From: Sandaracinaceae bacterium
GTDB taxonomy: Bacteria; Myxococcota_A; Polyangia; Polyangiales; Houyiibacteriaceae
DNA: 64,000 nt
Direction: 5' to 3'
Assembly: GCA_020633075.1 (NCBI GenBank)
Contig: JACKEI010000001.1
Span: 186,001 to 250,000 of the forward strand
Each line of letters starts with the position of its first letter. The stretch's first letter is position 1. Below the pieces are notes generated by a model. That model worked only from the letters and a program-made list of their open reading frames with translations, did no database searches and had not been told where the DNA came from. The position numbers and the translations under genes were made by a program. Positions 19,834-28,977 of the stretch are shown piece after piece.

Positions 19834-21111
19834 CTAGCCGCGTGGCCTGCGCGCGTGCCATGCGGCGGACAGGGCCTCACGGTCGTCCGGGTGCGCGATG
19901 CCAATCAGGGCCCGCGCGCGCTCTCCCAGGGTTCGGCCATAGAGGTCTGCCACGCCGTACTCCGTCACGACGAAGTGCACGTGGGCGCGGGTGGTCACCA
20001 CGCCGGCTCCGGACGCGAGCTGCGGCACGATGCGGGACTTGCCGCGGTTGGTGCGGCTGGGCAGCGCGATGATGGGCTTTCCACCCGGGGACAGCGACGC
20101 CCCGCGGATGAAGTCCATCTGCCCGCCCACGCCCGAGATGATGCGCTCGCCGATGGAGTCGGCGCAGACCTGGCCGGTGAGGTCCACCTCGACGGCCGAG
20201 TTGATGGCGGTGACGCGCGGGTTGCGGGCGATGACGGTGACGTTGTTCACGTAGCCGATGTCCAGCTGCACCACGGACGGGTTGTCGTCGATGAAGTCGT
20301 ACAGCTTGCGCGAGCCCATCACGAAGCCCGAGACCGTCTTGCCCGCGTGGACGGACTTGCGGGAGTTGTCGACCGCGCCGCACTCGATGAGCGGTAGCAC
20401 GCCGTCCGCCCACATCTCACTGTGGATGCCCAGGTGCCGGTGCCCCTGCAGCGCCAGCAGGCTCGCGTCCGGAATGGCCCCGATGCCCATCTGCAGCGTG
20501 GCGCCGTCCTCCACCAGGCTGGCCACGTGCGCGCCGATGGCCCGCTCCGTGTCCGTCAGCTCGCGGCTCCCAAGCTCCGGCAGCGGCTCGTCCACGTACA
20601 CCAGGTGGTCGATGTCGCGCAGGTGCACGAACCCGTCCCCATGCACGCGCGGCATCTGCGGGTTCACCTGCGCCACCACCACCTCGGCCACGTCCAGCGC
20701 GGCGCGCACGATGTCCACGCTCACTCCCAGCGTGCAGAAGCCGTGCGCGTTGGGCGGCGACACGTGAATGAGGGCGACGTCGATGGGCCTGCGGCGTGAG
20801 CGGAAGAGCTGCGGGATCTCGGAGAGGAAGCAGGGCAGGTAGTCCACGCGCTCGTAGTCCAGCGCGCCGCGCATGTTCTCGCCCACGAAGAGGTTCGCGA
20901 TGCGGAAACTCTCTGCGTGCTGCGCGGCGGCGTGCGGCGCGTCGCCGGAGACGTGCAGGTGCATCAGCTCCACGTCGCGCAGGCGGTCCGCCTGGGCCAC
21001 CAGCGCAGCGAGCAGGGCGTGGGGCGTGGCCATGCCCCCATGGACGAAGACGCGCTGCCCCGACTGGATGCAGGCGACGGCGTCATGAGCGTTCGAGTGA
21101 TGAGTGGTCAC
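19834..21111 (-). CDS. Acetyl-CoA hydrolase / 4-hydroxybutyrate CoA-transferase family protein
   Basis: A 425-residue class I CoA-transferase, normal length for 4-hydroxybutyrate or butyryl-CoA:acetate CoA-transferases. Visible landmarks are the N-terminal QSGQRVFVHGGMATP, PNAHGFCTLG, the CoA-binding loop MGIGAIPDA and the HLGIHSEMWADG segment carrying the catalytic Glu. The C-terminal half has GGQMDFIRGA and FVVTEYGVADLYG. It swaps CoA between an acyl-CoA and a short carboxylate through a glutamyl-CoA thioester. GTG at 21111 is the preferred start because it leaves the usual short leader before the first helix; a TTG at 21147 is the alternative. It may take part in short-chain acid metabolism; the real substrate is unknown. 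Confidence 0.9.
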   Translation of the reverse strand: MTTHHSNAHDAVACIQSGQRVFVHGGMATPHALLAALVAQADRLRDVELMHLHVSGDAPHAAAQHAESFRIANLFVGENMRGALDYERVDYLPCFLSEIPQLFRSRRRPIDVALIHVSPPNAHGFCTLGVSVDIVRAALDVAEVVVAQVNPQMPRVHGDGFVHLRDIDHLVYVDEPLPELGSRELTDTERAIGAHVASLVEDGATLQMGIGAIPDASLLALQGHRHLGIHSEMWADGVLPLIECGAVDNSRKSVHAGKTVSGFVMGSRKLYDFIDDNPSVVQLDIGYVNNVTVIARNPRVTAINSAVEVDLTGQVCADSIGERIISGVGGQMDFIRGASLSPGGKPIIALPSRTNRGKSRIVPQLASGAGVVTTRAHVHFVVTEYGVADLYGRTLGERARALIGIAHPDDREALSAAWHARRPRG

Positions 21112-21160
21112 CGGCGGTAGGGTTGCCCTCCCGGGCGTTCGCCGCAAGACGCGCCCTTCG

Positions 21161-22003
21161 TCACCGCCGCGGTCGCGCTGCGGGTAGCGCCTCCGTCACG
21201 GCCAGGATGCCGCCGAAGGTCCCGCGCGTGTGCTCCGGGCCGCGTCGACCTGGAGCGCTCAGCACGGAGACGGTGCCGTCCAGGTAGAGCGCGTCCGTAC
21301 ACCCCAGCGCGTCGCGAAAGAGAGTCGCGAAGTCGTGGAACCGCACCTCGCCGTCCGAGATGGCCAGGTACACCACCTGCGGGGCGCCGGCGTTCACGCC
21401 CACCCCGCTCCGCAGCTTCAGGCTCGTCGCGTCTGGCAGGAAGCGCGGGTGCAGCTCACCCCCCAGCAACAGCGCGGGTCCCGACTGCGTCGCGAGGCGA
21501 ACGCCGGCGCTGGGCCGGTCGTAGGCGTTGCTCTCCACCACGGCGGCCGTCTCGCTGCCAGGCGGCCCCTCCACGAAGAAGATGGCGTTGGGCTTCAGGA
21601 AGAAGTTGCCCGGCGCGTCTGCCAAGTTCCGTGGTGACAGCTCCACTCCGCGCTCGATGTGCAGGCCGAGCGGGCGCCCGTCCGTCTCGTAGATGCCGCT
21701 GTTGGTGGCGAGCACCATGCGCCGCCCCTGTCTGCCCAGCCAGCGCTCGAGCGCAGGGATGTCTTGCACGGCGCCGTGCTCGGGGGTCTGGCCGTAGAGG
21801 TCGAGCGCGAGCGAGCGCAGGTCCACCGTGGCCACCGTGTAGCGCGCCCCCAGGTGCTCGAGCTGCCGCAGCGTCAGGCCCGCGGGCAGCGGGTCCAGCG
21901 CGGCAGGGGCCACTGGGCGGGGCTCGGGGGGGCGGTCCACCACCGCCGAACCACACCCGACCAGCAAAAGGCCCAGCAACGCCTGCAGCCACCTGCCAGC
22001 CAT
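21161..22003 (-). CDS. Phosphodiester glycosidase (NAGPA)-like lipoprotein
   Basis: A 280-residue protein from the ATG at 22003. The signal peptide (WLQALLGLLLVGC) gives lipidated Cys17. The body matches the phosphodiester glycosidase / exopolysaccharide NAGPA-domain pattern: MVLATNSGIYETDGRPLGL, LKPNAIFFVEG, and the closing CTDALYLDGTVSVL and FGGILAVTE. This fold is associated with cleaving sugar phosphodiesters outside the cell. It is the last gene of a four-gene minus-strand operon of exported proteins, only 7 bp after the preceding gene. Its substrate is unknown. Confidence 0.8.
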   Translation of the reverse strand: MAGRWLQALLGLLLVGCGSAVVDRPPEPRPVAPAALDPLPAGLTLRQLEHLGARYTVATVDLRSLALDLYGQTPEHGAVQDIPALERWLGRQGRRMVLATNSGIYETDGRPLGLHIERGVELSPRNLADAPGNFFLKPNAIFFVEGPPGSETAAVVESNAYDRPSAGVRLATQSGPALLLGGELHPRFLPDATSLKLRSGVGVNAGAPQVVYLAISDGEVRFHDFATLFRDALGCTDALYLDGTVSVLSAPGRRGPEHTRGTFGGILAVTEALPAARPRR

Positions 22004-22010
22004 GGCGTCG

Positions 22011-22937
22011 CTACGGCACGCCGGCGTCGGGGCTGGGCGCGCTGTCCTCGTAGATGAACGCGGGGACGCCGTGCACGCGGATGGAGGCGGAGATGCGGTC
22101 ACACTCGCCGGTCTCGAAGTTCATGATGTCCGCGATGCCGCGCAGGATGGTCGCGCCCAGGGCCGCAAACTGGCTGGCTCCGCCGATGCGGGGGATGACG
22201 TCGGCCAGCGTCCGCCACGGCAGCGCGCCGCCCAGGACGCCCGTGATGGTGCCGTTGGGGTTGAACTCCACGCGCAGCTGTCCGAGCGAGATGGGCAGCT
22301 CGAACTCCACGTCCAGGATGGACCCTTCGAGCTGCAGCGCCACACCGTCTGCCAGCAGCACCCCGTCGCGGATGCTCGTCTCAATCACGACGGGCTCGAC
22401 GGGCCGCAGGTCGAAGGACTGGCCGGCCAGCAAGCGCCCATCGGTGCCGACGCCGACGTCGAAGGGCTGACCGAGCACGATGCGCAGCGTGACGTGGCTG
22501 TCATTCTCGAACGAGTTCACGTCCTCGAACTCCAGCAACACCAGCAACGTACCACCCGTCACCGCGCTCTGGACGAGGCCCGCGAAGATGTCGGCGCTAT
22601 CCTCTTCCTGCTCCGCCAGCAGCGTGACGAGGTTGACCAGACCGCCTCCTGCGAGACCGTTGTCGATGCCCGGACGACCGTCCGGCGCGATGTAGTCCGG
22701 GCGCTCCGCGTTGCGGCAGATCCCGTCGGGCGCCGCCCCGTCGAAGCCGTCGATGTCGAAGCCGTCGATCATGGCGACCCCGTCGACCTCACTGGGCTCG
22801 ATCAGGATGCGCATGTCGTCGATGACGTAGACGTAGGTCTCGCCCGCAACCGTCTCCTCGCAGCCGACGCTCGCGAGGCCGAGGCTGCCACACAACGTCG
22901 CCAGCGCGACCACCGGGCCCAGGAAGCGCCACCTCAT
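22011..22937 (-). CDS. Exported lipoprotein of unknown function
   Basis: A 308-residue protein with a lipoprotein signal (ALATLCGSLGLASVGC, Cys26). The body is acidic and beta-rich, with repeated Asp/Gly stretches (MIDGFDIDGFDGAAPDG) and an internal Cys, and ends in a Pro-rich tail. No family is recognised. It sits between the DUF1552 gene (1-bp gap) and the NAGPA-like gene (7-bp gap), so it is very probably co-translated with them and acts in the same envelope process. Confidence 0.75.
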   Translation of the reverse strand: MRWRFLGPVVALATLCGSLGLASVGCEETVAGETYVYVIDDMRILIEPSEVDGVAMIDGFDIDGFDGAAPDGICRNAERPDYIAPDGRPGIDNGLAGGGLVNLVTLLAEQEEDSADIFAGLVQSAVTGGTLLVLLEFEDVNSFENDSHVTLRIVLGQPFDVGVGTDGRLLAGQSFDLRPVEPVVIETSIRDGVLLADGVALQLEGSILDVEFELPISLGQLRVEFNPNGTITGVLGGALPWRTLADVIPRIGGASQFAALGATILRGIADIMNFETGECDRISASIRVHGVPAFIYEDSAPSPDAGVP

Positions 22938-22938
22938 G

Positions 22939-24273
22939 TCAGACCTCCAGGCCGCTCAGGCCGGTGGTGGCTTCCGCCTCGTTGGCGCCAAAGCGGTCGA
23001 CGCTCGCGCCCACCGCACGCAGCAGCGAGAACGACACCTTGCTCGCGACCTCCCCGACCGCGCGCAGGTGCTGACCAGTCACGAGCGCGCCCCCGGCGCT
23101 CCCCGCGATGAGGATGGGGTACTCCGTGATCTCGTGCTCGGCGCCGAAGGAGCAGTCGCTCGTGGCCAGCAACGCCATGTTGTCGAGCAGGCGTCCGTCG
23201 CCCTCGGGCACGGCCGCGAGCGCCTGCACGAAGTACGCGTACTCCTCGATGATCTGCTGAACGATGAGCGTGAGCTGGTCCTGCGACACGGCGTCGATCT
23301 TGTGGCTGAGCTCGTGGTGGCCCGTGGCGACGCCCGGGAAACGCACGTTGCTGCCGCCGTGCGTGAACATGGTGTGGACCACGCGCGTGCGGTCGCAGGC
23401 CAGCGCCATGGTCAGCATGTCCGCGATGATGCGGTGACGCTGCTTCATCTGCGGACGGCTGTTGAGCTCCGGATACTCCGCTGCCGGCATGGGCGGGAGC
23501 GCACAGGACGCGAGGTTGGGCGGGTCCTCCTCGAAGCGCAGCAGGCGCAGCTCCAGCTCACGGATGCCGTTGAGGTGCTCGTCCAGGCGCCGCTGGTCGT
23601 GCGTGCCCAGCTGGCTGCGCAGCGTGGCCGACTCCTCCATGACCGCGCTGAGCGCGCTGCGCCGCAGCTGCCACATGGGGTCGATCACGGGCTCCTCACC
23701 AGGCAGGGCGAAGCCCTCGCCGAAGAGGAGTTGGTAGAGGGCCAGCGGGCTCACCGTGGCCGGGTTGGTACTCCCGGGGCCGTTGACGCTCACTGTGCTG
23801 TTGCCCAAGCCGGGGTCCACGCCGGCTTGGATCGCGCCGAAGGCCGTCGAGCCGCCGATCGCGTTCCGCACCAGCACGTCGATGGTGGGCGCTTCGATGG
23901 TGTGCTGCCCGGTGGCGACGATGGGCGTCCCCGAGAGGAACGAGGCCGAGCCGTCGTTGTGTGGCTCACGCGCGACCGACGCGGCGATGGTCCCCGACAC
24001 GACCGTCACGTCGGAGAGCACGGGCGCGAGGGGGCGCAGCTGATCGCTCAGCGTGTACTCGCGGCCGGTCGACAGCGGCGTCCAGCGCTCTGGGATGTTG
24101 CCGTTGCCCCAGATCCAGGTGCCGAAGCGCTTGGGGAACGGTGACCCGGCGGCGAGCGCCGTCCCGTTGCTGTTGCAGAAGATGTCGAGCATGGGCAGCC
24201 CGATGGTGACGGCAGCGCCACCTCCGACGATGCCCTTCAACATGGTGCGCCTGGATAGCTTCTTGGTGCGCAT
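22939..24273 (-). CDS. DUF1552 family protein, Tat-exported
   Basis: A 444-residue protein. The N-terminus carries a twin-arginine signal (KKLSRRTMLKGIVGGGAA). The mature domain matches DUF1552, a family found mainly in Planctomycetes and Myxococcota next to DUF1592/cytochrome-type proteins: FPKRFGTWIWGNGNIPE, EPHNDGSASFLSGT, the DEHLNGIRELE helix and FTHGGSNVRFPG. Tat export suggests a folded, perhaps cofactor-containing protein in the periplasm. Its ATG overlaps the stop of the DUF1592 gene by one base (TGATG), so the two are translationally coupled. The biochemical role of the family is not established. Confidence 0.88.
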   Translation of the reverse strand: MRTKKLSRRTMLKGIVGGGAAVTIGLPMLDIFCNSNGTALAAGSPFPKRFGTWIWGNGNIPERWTPLSTGREYTLSDQLRPLAPVLSDVTVVSGTIAASVAREPHNDGSASFLSGTPIVATGQHTIEAPTIDVLVRNAIGGSTAFGAIQAGVDPGLGNSTVSVNGPGSTNPATVSPLALYQLLFGEGFALPGEEPVIDPMWQLRRSALSAVMEESATLRSQLGTHDQRRLDEHLNGIRELELRLLRFEEDPPNLASCALPPMPAAEYPELNSRPQMKQRHRIIADMLTMALACDRTRVVHTMFTHGGSNVRFPGVATGHHELSHKIDAVSQDQLTLIVQQIIEEYAYFVQALAAVPEGDGRLLDNMALLATSDCSFGAEHEITEYPILIAGSAGGALVTGQHLRAVGEVASKVSFSLLRAVGASVDRFGANEAEATTGLSGLEV

Positions 24274-26039
24274 CAGTTCGTGTCCTCCGGGATGGCGCGC
24301 AGGCCGCTCGCGCGGCGGAAGCCTCGCGACAGGGCCACCTGCACCAGCAGTTCCTTCACGCGATAGCCCGACGCAGCGAAGCTGTCTCGTAGGCTGCGCA
24401 GCTCGATCTCTTCCGTGCGCAGCTCCTGGTGACCCGTGGCGTAGCGATAGATGCTGTGTGCCAAGCAGCGCGGCAGGTCGGGGTGGTTGCGAAGGGCTTC
24501 GGTCAGCTCGAGGGGGTTGCTGAAGAGCGTTCCGTCCAGCTCGCCCGTGGCGTCGATGTCCTGCCCGCGCTGCAGCACCCGGTCTCCGTTCTCGTCGCGC
24601 AGGACGTCGCCGTCGGGACCGAAGGTGAGCAGCCACTCCACGTCACGGTGCTGGCCGAGCCCATCGAAGTTCTCGAAGCCGAGCCCGATAGGGTCCATGA
24701 GCTCGTGGCAGCTCGCGCAGACCGGGTTCTCACGGTGTTCGAAGAGCTGATCGCGGATGGAGAGCGTCGCGTCCGTGTTGCTCAGGTCCACGGCCACGTT
24801 GGCTGGGGGCGGCGGGATCTCCGTGCACAGCAGGTTGATGCGCACGAAGCGTCCGCGCAGGGTGGGCGAGGAGCGGGTGGCGTGCGCGCGCAGCGCCAAG
24901 AAGGAAAGCTGCCCCAGGATGCCACGACGCGGGCTGGTGGAGGGGTGTTCGTAGCGCGCGTAGCCCTCGCGCGTGGGCGCCGGGACCTCGTAGATGGCGG
25001 CCAGCGTGCGGTCGATGAAGGTCGTGCGCGTCGTCATCAAGTCGCGGTAGTCGGCGTCCTCGTCGAACACGTGGTTCTCGATGGTGCGCAGCGTCTCCTC
25101 ACGCGCCGCAGGCCCCACGGCCGGTGAGTAGTGCAGGAACGCGTTGCGGTCCTTCGAGAGGTTGTCCAGCTTGTCGAGCTCCAGCATCTCCGAGAAGAAC
25201 GAGCGCACTGCGCTGCGAGCGCGCGGGCTTTCCAACAGGCGCCGGGTCTCCGTCTCGAGTCCCTCCGGCGTGTCGAGGGCGCCGCTCTCTGCAGCATCCA
25301 AGAGCGCCGCGTCGGGCGTGGTGTTCCACAGGAAGAAGCTCAGACGGCTCGCCAGCTGGGTGCCTCGCAGCTCGCGCACGCCCGGCTCCTCCGCCCCCTC
25401 GGGCTCGGCTGGGACGCCTAGCTCGTTCCGGTACAGGAAGTTCGGCGACTGCAGCTGTGCCGCCACCACCAGGCTCAGCCCGGCGTAGAAGTCACCGCGC
25501 ACGGTGGCCGCCTCGCTCGCCAGCGCGACGAAGCGGGTGATCTCGGGCTCGGTCAGGCTGCGCCGATAGGTGAGGCGTCCCTGACGCGTGATGAACGAGC
25601 GGGCGCATGCGTCGTCCGTGACGCCTGCCGGGGTGCATCCAACCAGCGCGTCGCGAGTGGCGGAGGGGGCCATGACCTGCTCGCCAATGGACAGCGCCTG
25701 CGCCTCGTACTGGTTCACGCCGGTCTCGGAGACGCTGTCCACACCGGCACCCACCGCGAAGAACCCACCGATGCGGACGTCGGGCTCGAGGGGCAGCGCG
25801 CTCACCACGGACTCGCCGTAGAGATCGTGGACCGCGTTGTCGAACTGCTCGGCGGTCAGCCGCAGCAGCTGCGCAGGCGCAGGCGCGAAGGGCGGCGGCG
25901 GAGGTTCGGGCTCCGGGGGGAGCGGCCTGTCCGCCGGCGCGGTGCCGATGGTGCCAACCGTGTCACAGCCTGCCAGGCCCAAAGCCATCACGAGGAGCGC
26001 GCGCGTCACGCGCCCCGGGTCGAGGGAAAGTCGTCTCAC
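24273..26039 (-). CDS. DUF1592/DUF1588/DUF1585 family lipoprotein
   Basis: A 588-residue protein with lipobox ALGLAGC (Cys25) and a Pro-rich spacer. Domain order follows the family: DUF1587-like RLTAEQFDNAVHDLYG, DUF1595-like RQGRLTYRRSLTEPEI, DUF1592 (SRLSFFLWNTTPDAALLDAA), DUF1588 (RRGILGQLSFLALRAHATRS, with CASCHELMDPIGLGFENFD) and DUF1585 at the C-terminus. The single CASCH motif looks like a c-type haem or metal site and would fit a periplasmic redox role. This is the first gene of the four-gene operon. The family call is firm; the function is unknown. Confidence 0.9.
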   Translation of the reverse strand: MRRLSLDPGRVTRALLVMALGLAGCDTVGTIGTAPADRPLPPEPEPPPPPFAPAPAQLLRLTAEQFDNAVHDLYGESVVSALPLEPDVRIGGFFAVGAGVDSVSETGVNQYEAQALSIGEQVMAPSATRDALVGCTPAGVTDDACARSFITRQGRLTYRRSLTEPEITRFVALASEAATVRGDFYAGLSLVVAAQLQSPNFLYRNELGVPAEPEGAEEPGVRELRGTQLASRLSFFLWNTTPDAALLDAAESGALDTPEGLETETRRLLESPRARSAVRSFFSEMLELDKLDNLSKDRNAFLHYSPAVGPAAREETLRTIENHVFDEDADYRDLMTTRTTFIDRTLAAIYEVPAPTREGYARYEHPSTSPRRGILGQLSFLALRAHATRSSPTLRGRFVRINLLCTEIPPPPANVAVDLSNTDATLSIRDQLFEHRENPVCASCHELMDPIGLGFENFDGLGQHRDVEWLLTFGPDGDVLRDENGDRVLQRGQDIDATGELDGTLFSNPLELTEALRNHPDLPRCLAHSIYRYATGHQELRTEEIELRSLRDSFAASGYRVKELLVQVALSRGFRRASGLRAIPEDTN

Positions 26040-26114
26040 GCGCTGATTGTACCATCAACCGACCGTTGCGGTAGACAGAGCGCTCGATTGCGGGTGATAT
26101 GGTCTGCGATTGCC

Positions 26115-26516
26115 ATGACACTACGTGACCGCGTCTCGCAGCTCATCTCTCTCGTCGAAGGCGGCCGCTCGGTCGACGCCATCGATCAGTTCTACGCCGA
26201 CGACGTCGTCGTCTTCGAGAACCACGAGCTCGCGCGGGCAGGACGGTCGGCGTGCATGGCGTTCGAGCGAGAGTCCCTCGCCAAGCAGGGGGAGCCGCCG
26301 CACAGTCGCGCGCTCTCGATGGCATGCGACGAGACCACGGGGCGGGCCTTCGTCGAGTGGCAGATTCGGTTCAAGGGGGCCGACGGGCGCATCATGCGCA
26401 TCGAGGAGGTCGCGGCCCAGCGTTGGTCGGGGGGGCGCATCGTCGAGGAGCGCTTCTACTACGAGGGCGTCATCGACGAGGGCGACGAGGACGACGGAGA
26501 GACCACCTTGGTCTGA
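26115..26516 (+). CDS. NTF2/SnoaL-like protein
   Basis: A 133-residue protein of the SnoaL-like nuclear transport factor 2 fold. It shows an N-terminal helix (RVSQLISLVEGGRSVDAIDQ), FYADDVVVFENHEL, the GRAFVEWQIRFKGADGR strand pair and the closing RWSGGRIVEERFYYEG. Its length is typical. Such proteins are small cytoplasmic ligand-binding or enzyme folds with widely varying roles, so no specific reaction is assigned. It is divergent from the DUF1592 operon across 75 bp. Confidence 0.82.
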   Translation: MTLRDRVSQLISLVEGGRSVDAIDQFYADDVVVFENHELARAGRSACMAFERESLAKQGEPPHSRALSMACDETTGRAFVEWQIRFKGADGRIMRIEEVAAQRWSGGRIVEERFYYEGVIDEGDEDDGETTLV

Positions 26517-26619
26517 TGCGGCGGCACGGCTGCGCGTCGCGAACTTGCTCGCGCGTCGCCTTTGCGGTACTGAACGGGTGTACAGCTGGTTCGGCCAGCG
26601 CCACCCCGTGAGGTCACCC

Positions 26620-27162
26620 ATGAATTCGTCCACCGGCTCATCCACCCGCAGCTCGTCCCCCAACAGCACCTCCGCCTCCACGCGAGCGCCCCTCACGGTC
26701 GCGTTCGATCCCACCCCGCCTCTTGGCGCGGACATCCTCGCGCTCTTCCGTGGCCCCTTCGCGGAGGTGCGCTTCCCCGATGTGGATCGCGACAGCCTGG
26801 AGGCCGACGCCCACGCGCTCCTTTCGTGTCAGGTCCAGGTGGAGTCGCTCGAGCGCGCGCTCGAGGCCGCTCGCCATGACACCAAAGAGGCGGCTGCGCA
26901 GCTGCTCGCCAGTGCGGGCCGCGCGCTCGCTTACGCCAAGGTCTTCGCCATGGGTCAGCCCGCCCTCGAGGCGGCGCTCTCGGACGTCCGCGCCCTCCAG
27001 GGCGAGTCCACCGGCAAGGAGCGAGGGCCCAAGAAGCGCCGCGCCACGCGAGCATCCGCGAGCGTGCAGCTGCCCATCCAGGCGTCATCGGAATCGCACC
27101 CGGAGGCGGCTCCAAGCGGGGAAACAGAGACGTCGTCCGAGCACGTGGAAGCAGCCGAGTAG
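26620..27162 (+). CDS. Hypothetical coiled-coil protein
   Basis: A 180-residue protein from the ATG at 26620. The first 25 residues are Ser/Thr-rich and probably disordered. Residues about 55-125 form a helical, Ala-rich coiled-coil-like region (QVQVESLERALEAARHDTKE, AAAQLLASAGRALAYAK). The tail is basic (GPKKRRATRAS) then acidic. No known domain. It could be a DNA- or protein-binding scaffold, but nothing in the sequence decides this. Confidence 0.6.
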   Translation: MNSSTGSSTRSSSPNSTSASTRAPLTVAFDPTPPLGADILALFRGPFAEVRFPDVDRDSLEADAHALLSCQVQVESLERALEAARHDTKEAAAQLLASAGRALAYAKVFAMGQPALEAALSDVRALQGESTGKERGPKKRRATRASASVQLPIQASSESHPEAAPSGETETSSEHVEAAE

Positions 27163-27210
27163 CCTGGCCCCCCTTGACCATCTGCGCGCCATCCTCTAAC
27201 CCCGGCGACC

Positions 27211-27852
27211 ATGGGCTTACAGGCGGTCATCGATTGGTTCCTTCCCAAGGAAGACCACTTCTTCACGTTCCTAGAGCGTCAGGCCACCCTGGCCGAGGAG
27301 TGCGCCACCGCGCTGCTGCGCTTCCGCGACACCAACGTCACCGCGGAAGAGGTGCGCGAGGCCGTGCAGGTGATCGAGCACACGGCCGACGGCGTGCTCT
27401 ACGAGATGGAGGACGCGCTCGCGCGGACCTTCGTCACCCCCCTCGACCGCGAAGACCTGCACCTGCTCGCCACCGAGATGGACGACATCATCGACATGAT
27501 GAACCACGCGGCGCGCGTGTGCGTGCTCTACGGTGTGGAGCGACCGACGGCGCCCATGGTCAGCTTGATGGAGACCCTCGAGAAGTGTTCATCGGCCCTC
27601 GAGAGCGCCATGCCGGAGCTGCGCAAGCGACGCTACCCAAAGCTGATTGAGCACTCGCGCACGCTGCGGGCACTCGAAAAGGAGGGAGACACCGTGTTTC
27701 GCGCGGCGGTGAGCGACCTCTTCCACGACGACGCCGTGGAGGCCAAGGTGCTGCTCCGCGAGAAGGAGGTCCTAGACGCCCTCGAGGACGCCATCGACCG
27801 CTTCGACCGGGTCGCCCACACGCTCCGCAACCTCGCCGTCAAGCATGGTTAG
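27211..27852 (+). CDS. DUF47 (PhoU-like) phosphate transport accessory protein
   Basis: A 213-residue all-helical protein of the DUF47/PhoU-divergent family: WFLPKEDHFFTFLERQATLA, then TADGVLYEMEDALARTFVTP, then LDREDLHLLATEMDDIIDMM. Members accompany PiT transporters and are thought to regulate phosphate uptake, with acidic residues that may bind metal. It overlaps the pit gene by 8 bp (27845-27852), so the two are co-translated. The call is firm. Confidence 0.93.
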   Translation: MGLQAVIDWFLPKEDHFFTFLERQATLAEECATALLRFRDTNVTAEEVREAVQVIEHTADGVLYEMEDALARTFVTPLDREDLHLLATEMDDIIDMMNHAARVCVLYGVERPTAPMVSLMETLEKCSSALESAMPELRKRRYPKLIEHSRTLRALEKEGDTVFRAAVSDLFHDDAVEAKVLLREKEVLDALEDAIDRFDRVAHTLRNLAVKHG

Positions 27853-28876
27853 TCTCCTCATTGCGGTGGTGGTCGCAGCCATCATCTTCGACTACATCAA
27901 CGGCTTCCACGACGCCGCGAACGCCATCGCCACGGTCGTGTCGACGGGCGTGTTACCGCTGCGGACCGCCGTGATGATCGCGGCCGTCCTCAACTTCGCC
28001 GGAGCCGTCACCGGCACGGCCGTGGCGCGCACCATCGCGAGCGGCTTCACGGACCCGGCCATCGTCACGCAGCTGGTGGTGCTCGCTGCCCTCGTCGGCG
28101 CGTCCGCCTGGAACATCATCACATGGTGGTACGGCATCCCGTCGAGCAGCAGCCACGCCTTGGTGGGTGGCCTGGCCGGCGCCGTCGTCGCTCACGGCGG
28201 CGTGGACGCGTTCTACTGGGGCGCGCTCAAGCAGAAGATCCTGGTGCCCCTCGTGCTCTCGCCCACCATCGGCTTCGTGCTCGCGTTCTTCGTGATGGTC
28301 GGCCTCACGTGGGTCTTCCGGAGGGTGCGCCCCGCGCTGGTCCACACCATCTCGCGCCGCCTGCAGCTCGCGTCGGCCATGGCCATGGCCTTCTCGCATG
28401 GCTCGAACGACGCCCAGAAGTCGATGGGTATCATCACCCTCGCCCTCGCCTCGTTCATGGCCGGTGGCTACGTCGGCGTCCCCGAGTGGATGCTGCCCAC
28501 CAGCCCAGACACGGTGCCCCAGTGGGTGGTCATCGTGTGCGCCGCAGCCATCGGGCTCGGCACGGCGGCGGGCGGCAAGCGCATCATCAAGACCATGGGC
28601 ACCAAGATCATCCGCATCTCGCCGCTGCAGGGGTTCGCGGCGGAGACGAGCGGCGCCGCCACCATCTTCGGGGCTAGCCTGCTCGGCATCCCCGTCTCGA
28701 CCACGCACTGCATCAACGCCTGCATCATGGGCGTCGGCGCGAGCAAGCGCCTCTCGGCCGTGCGCTGGGGCGTGGCGGGCAACATCCTCGTCGCGTGGGT
28801 CGTCACGCTGCCCGCCAGCGCAGGGTTGGCGTGGGTGTCCATGCTCCTGTTGGACGTCGCCTTTGGTCACATCTGA
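27845..28876 (+). CDS. pit: Inorganic phosphate transporter, PiT family
   Basis: A 343-residue integral membrane protein of the PiT/PHO-4 family with about ten membrane segments. The two duplicated signature motifs are visible: FDYINGFHDAANAIATVVST at the N-terminus and AFSHGSNDAQKSMGIITLAL near residue 183, the second half repeating the first in inverted topology. It is a low-affinity symporter (usually metal-phosphate/H+ or Na+). It is shorter than E. coli PitA because the central cytoplasmic loop is reduced, as is common in DUF47-linked members. The ATG overlaps the end of the DUF47 gene. Confidence 0.94.
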   Translation: MVSLLIAVVVAAIIFDYINGFHDAANAIATVVSTGVLPLRTAVMIAAVLNFAGAVTGTAVARTIASGFTDPAIVTQLVVLAALVGASAWNIITWWYGIPSSSSHALVGGLAGAVVAHGGVDAFYWGALKQKILVPLVLSPTIGFVLAFFVMVGLTWVFRRVRPALVHTISRRLQLASAMAMAFSHGSNDAQKSMGIITLALASFMAGGYVGVPEWMLPTSPDTVPQWVVIVCAAAIGLGTAAGGKRIIKTMGTKIIRISPLQGFAAETSGAATIFGASLLGIPVSTTHCINACIMGVGASKRLSAVRWGVAGNILVAWVVTLPASAGLAWVSMLLLDVAFGHI

Positions 28877-28977
28877 CGCCGGCTCGTGCTGCCCCGGCGC
28901 TTCGCGCTAGAGCACATGCGGGCCTTCGAACAAGCCAGGGCTTCCGCCGAACCTGGAACGTGCACTAGAGTCGCGGC

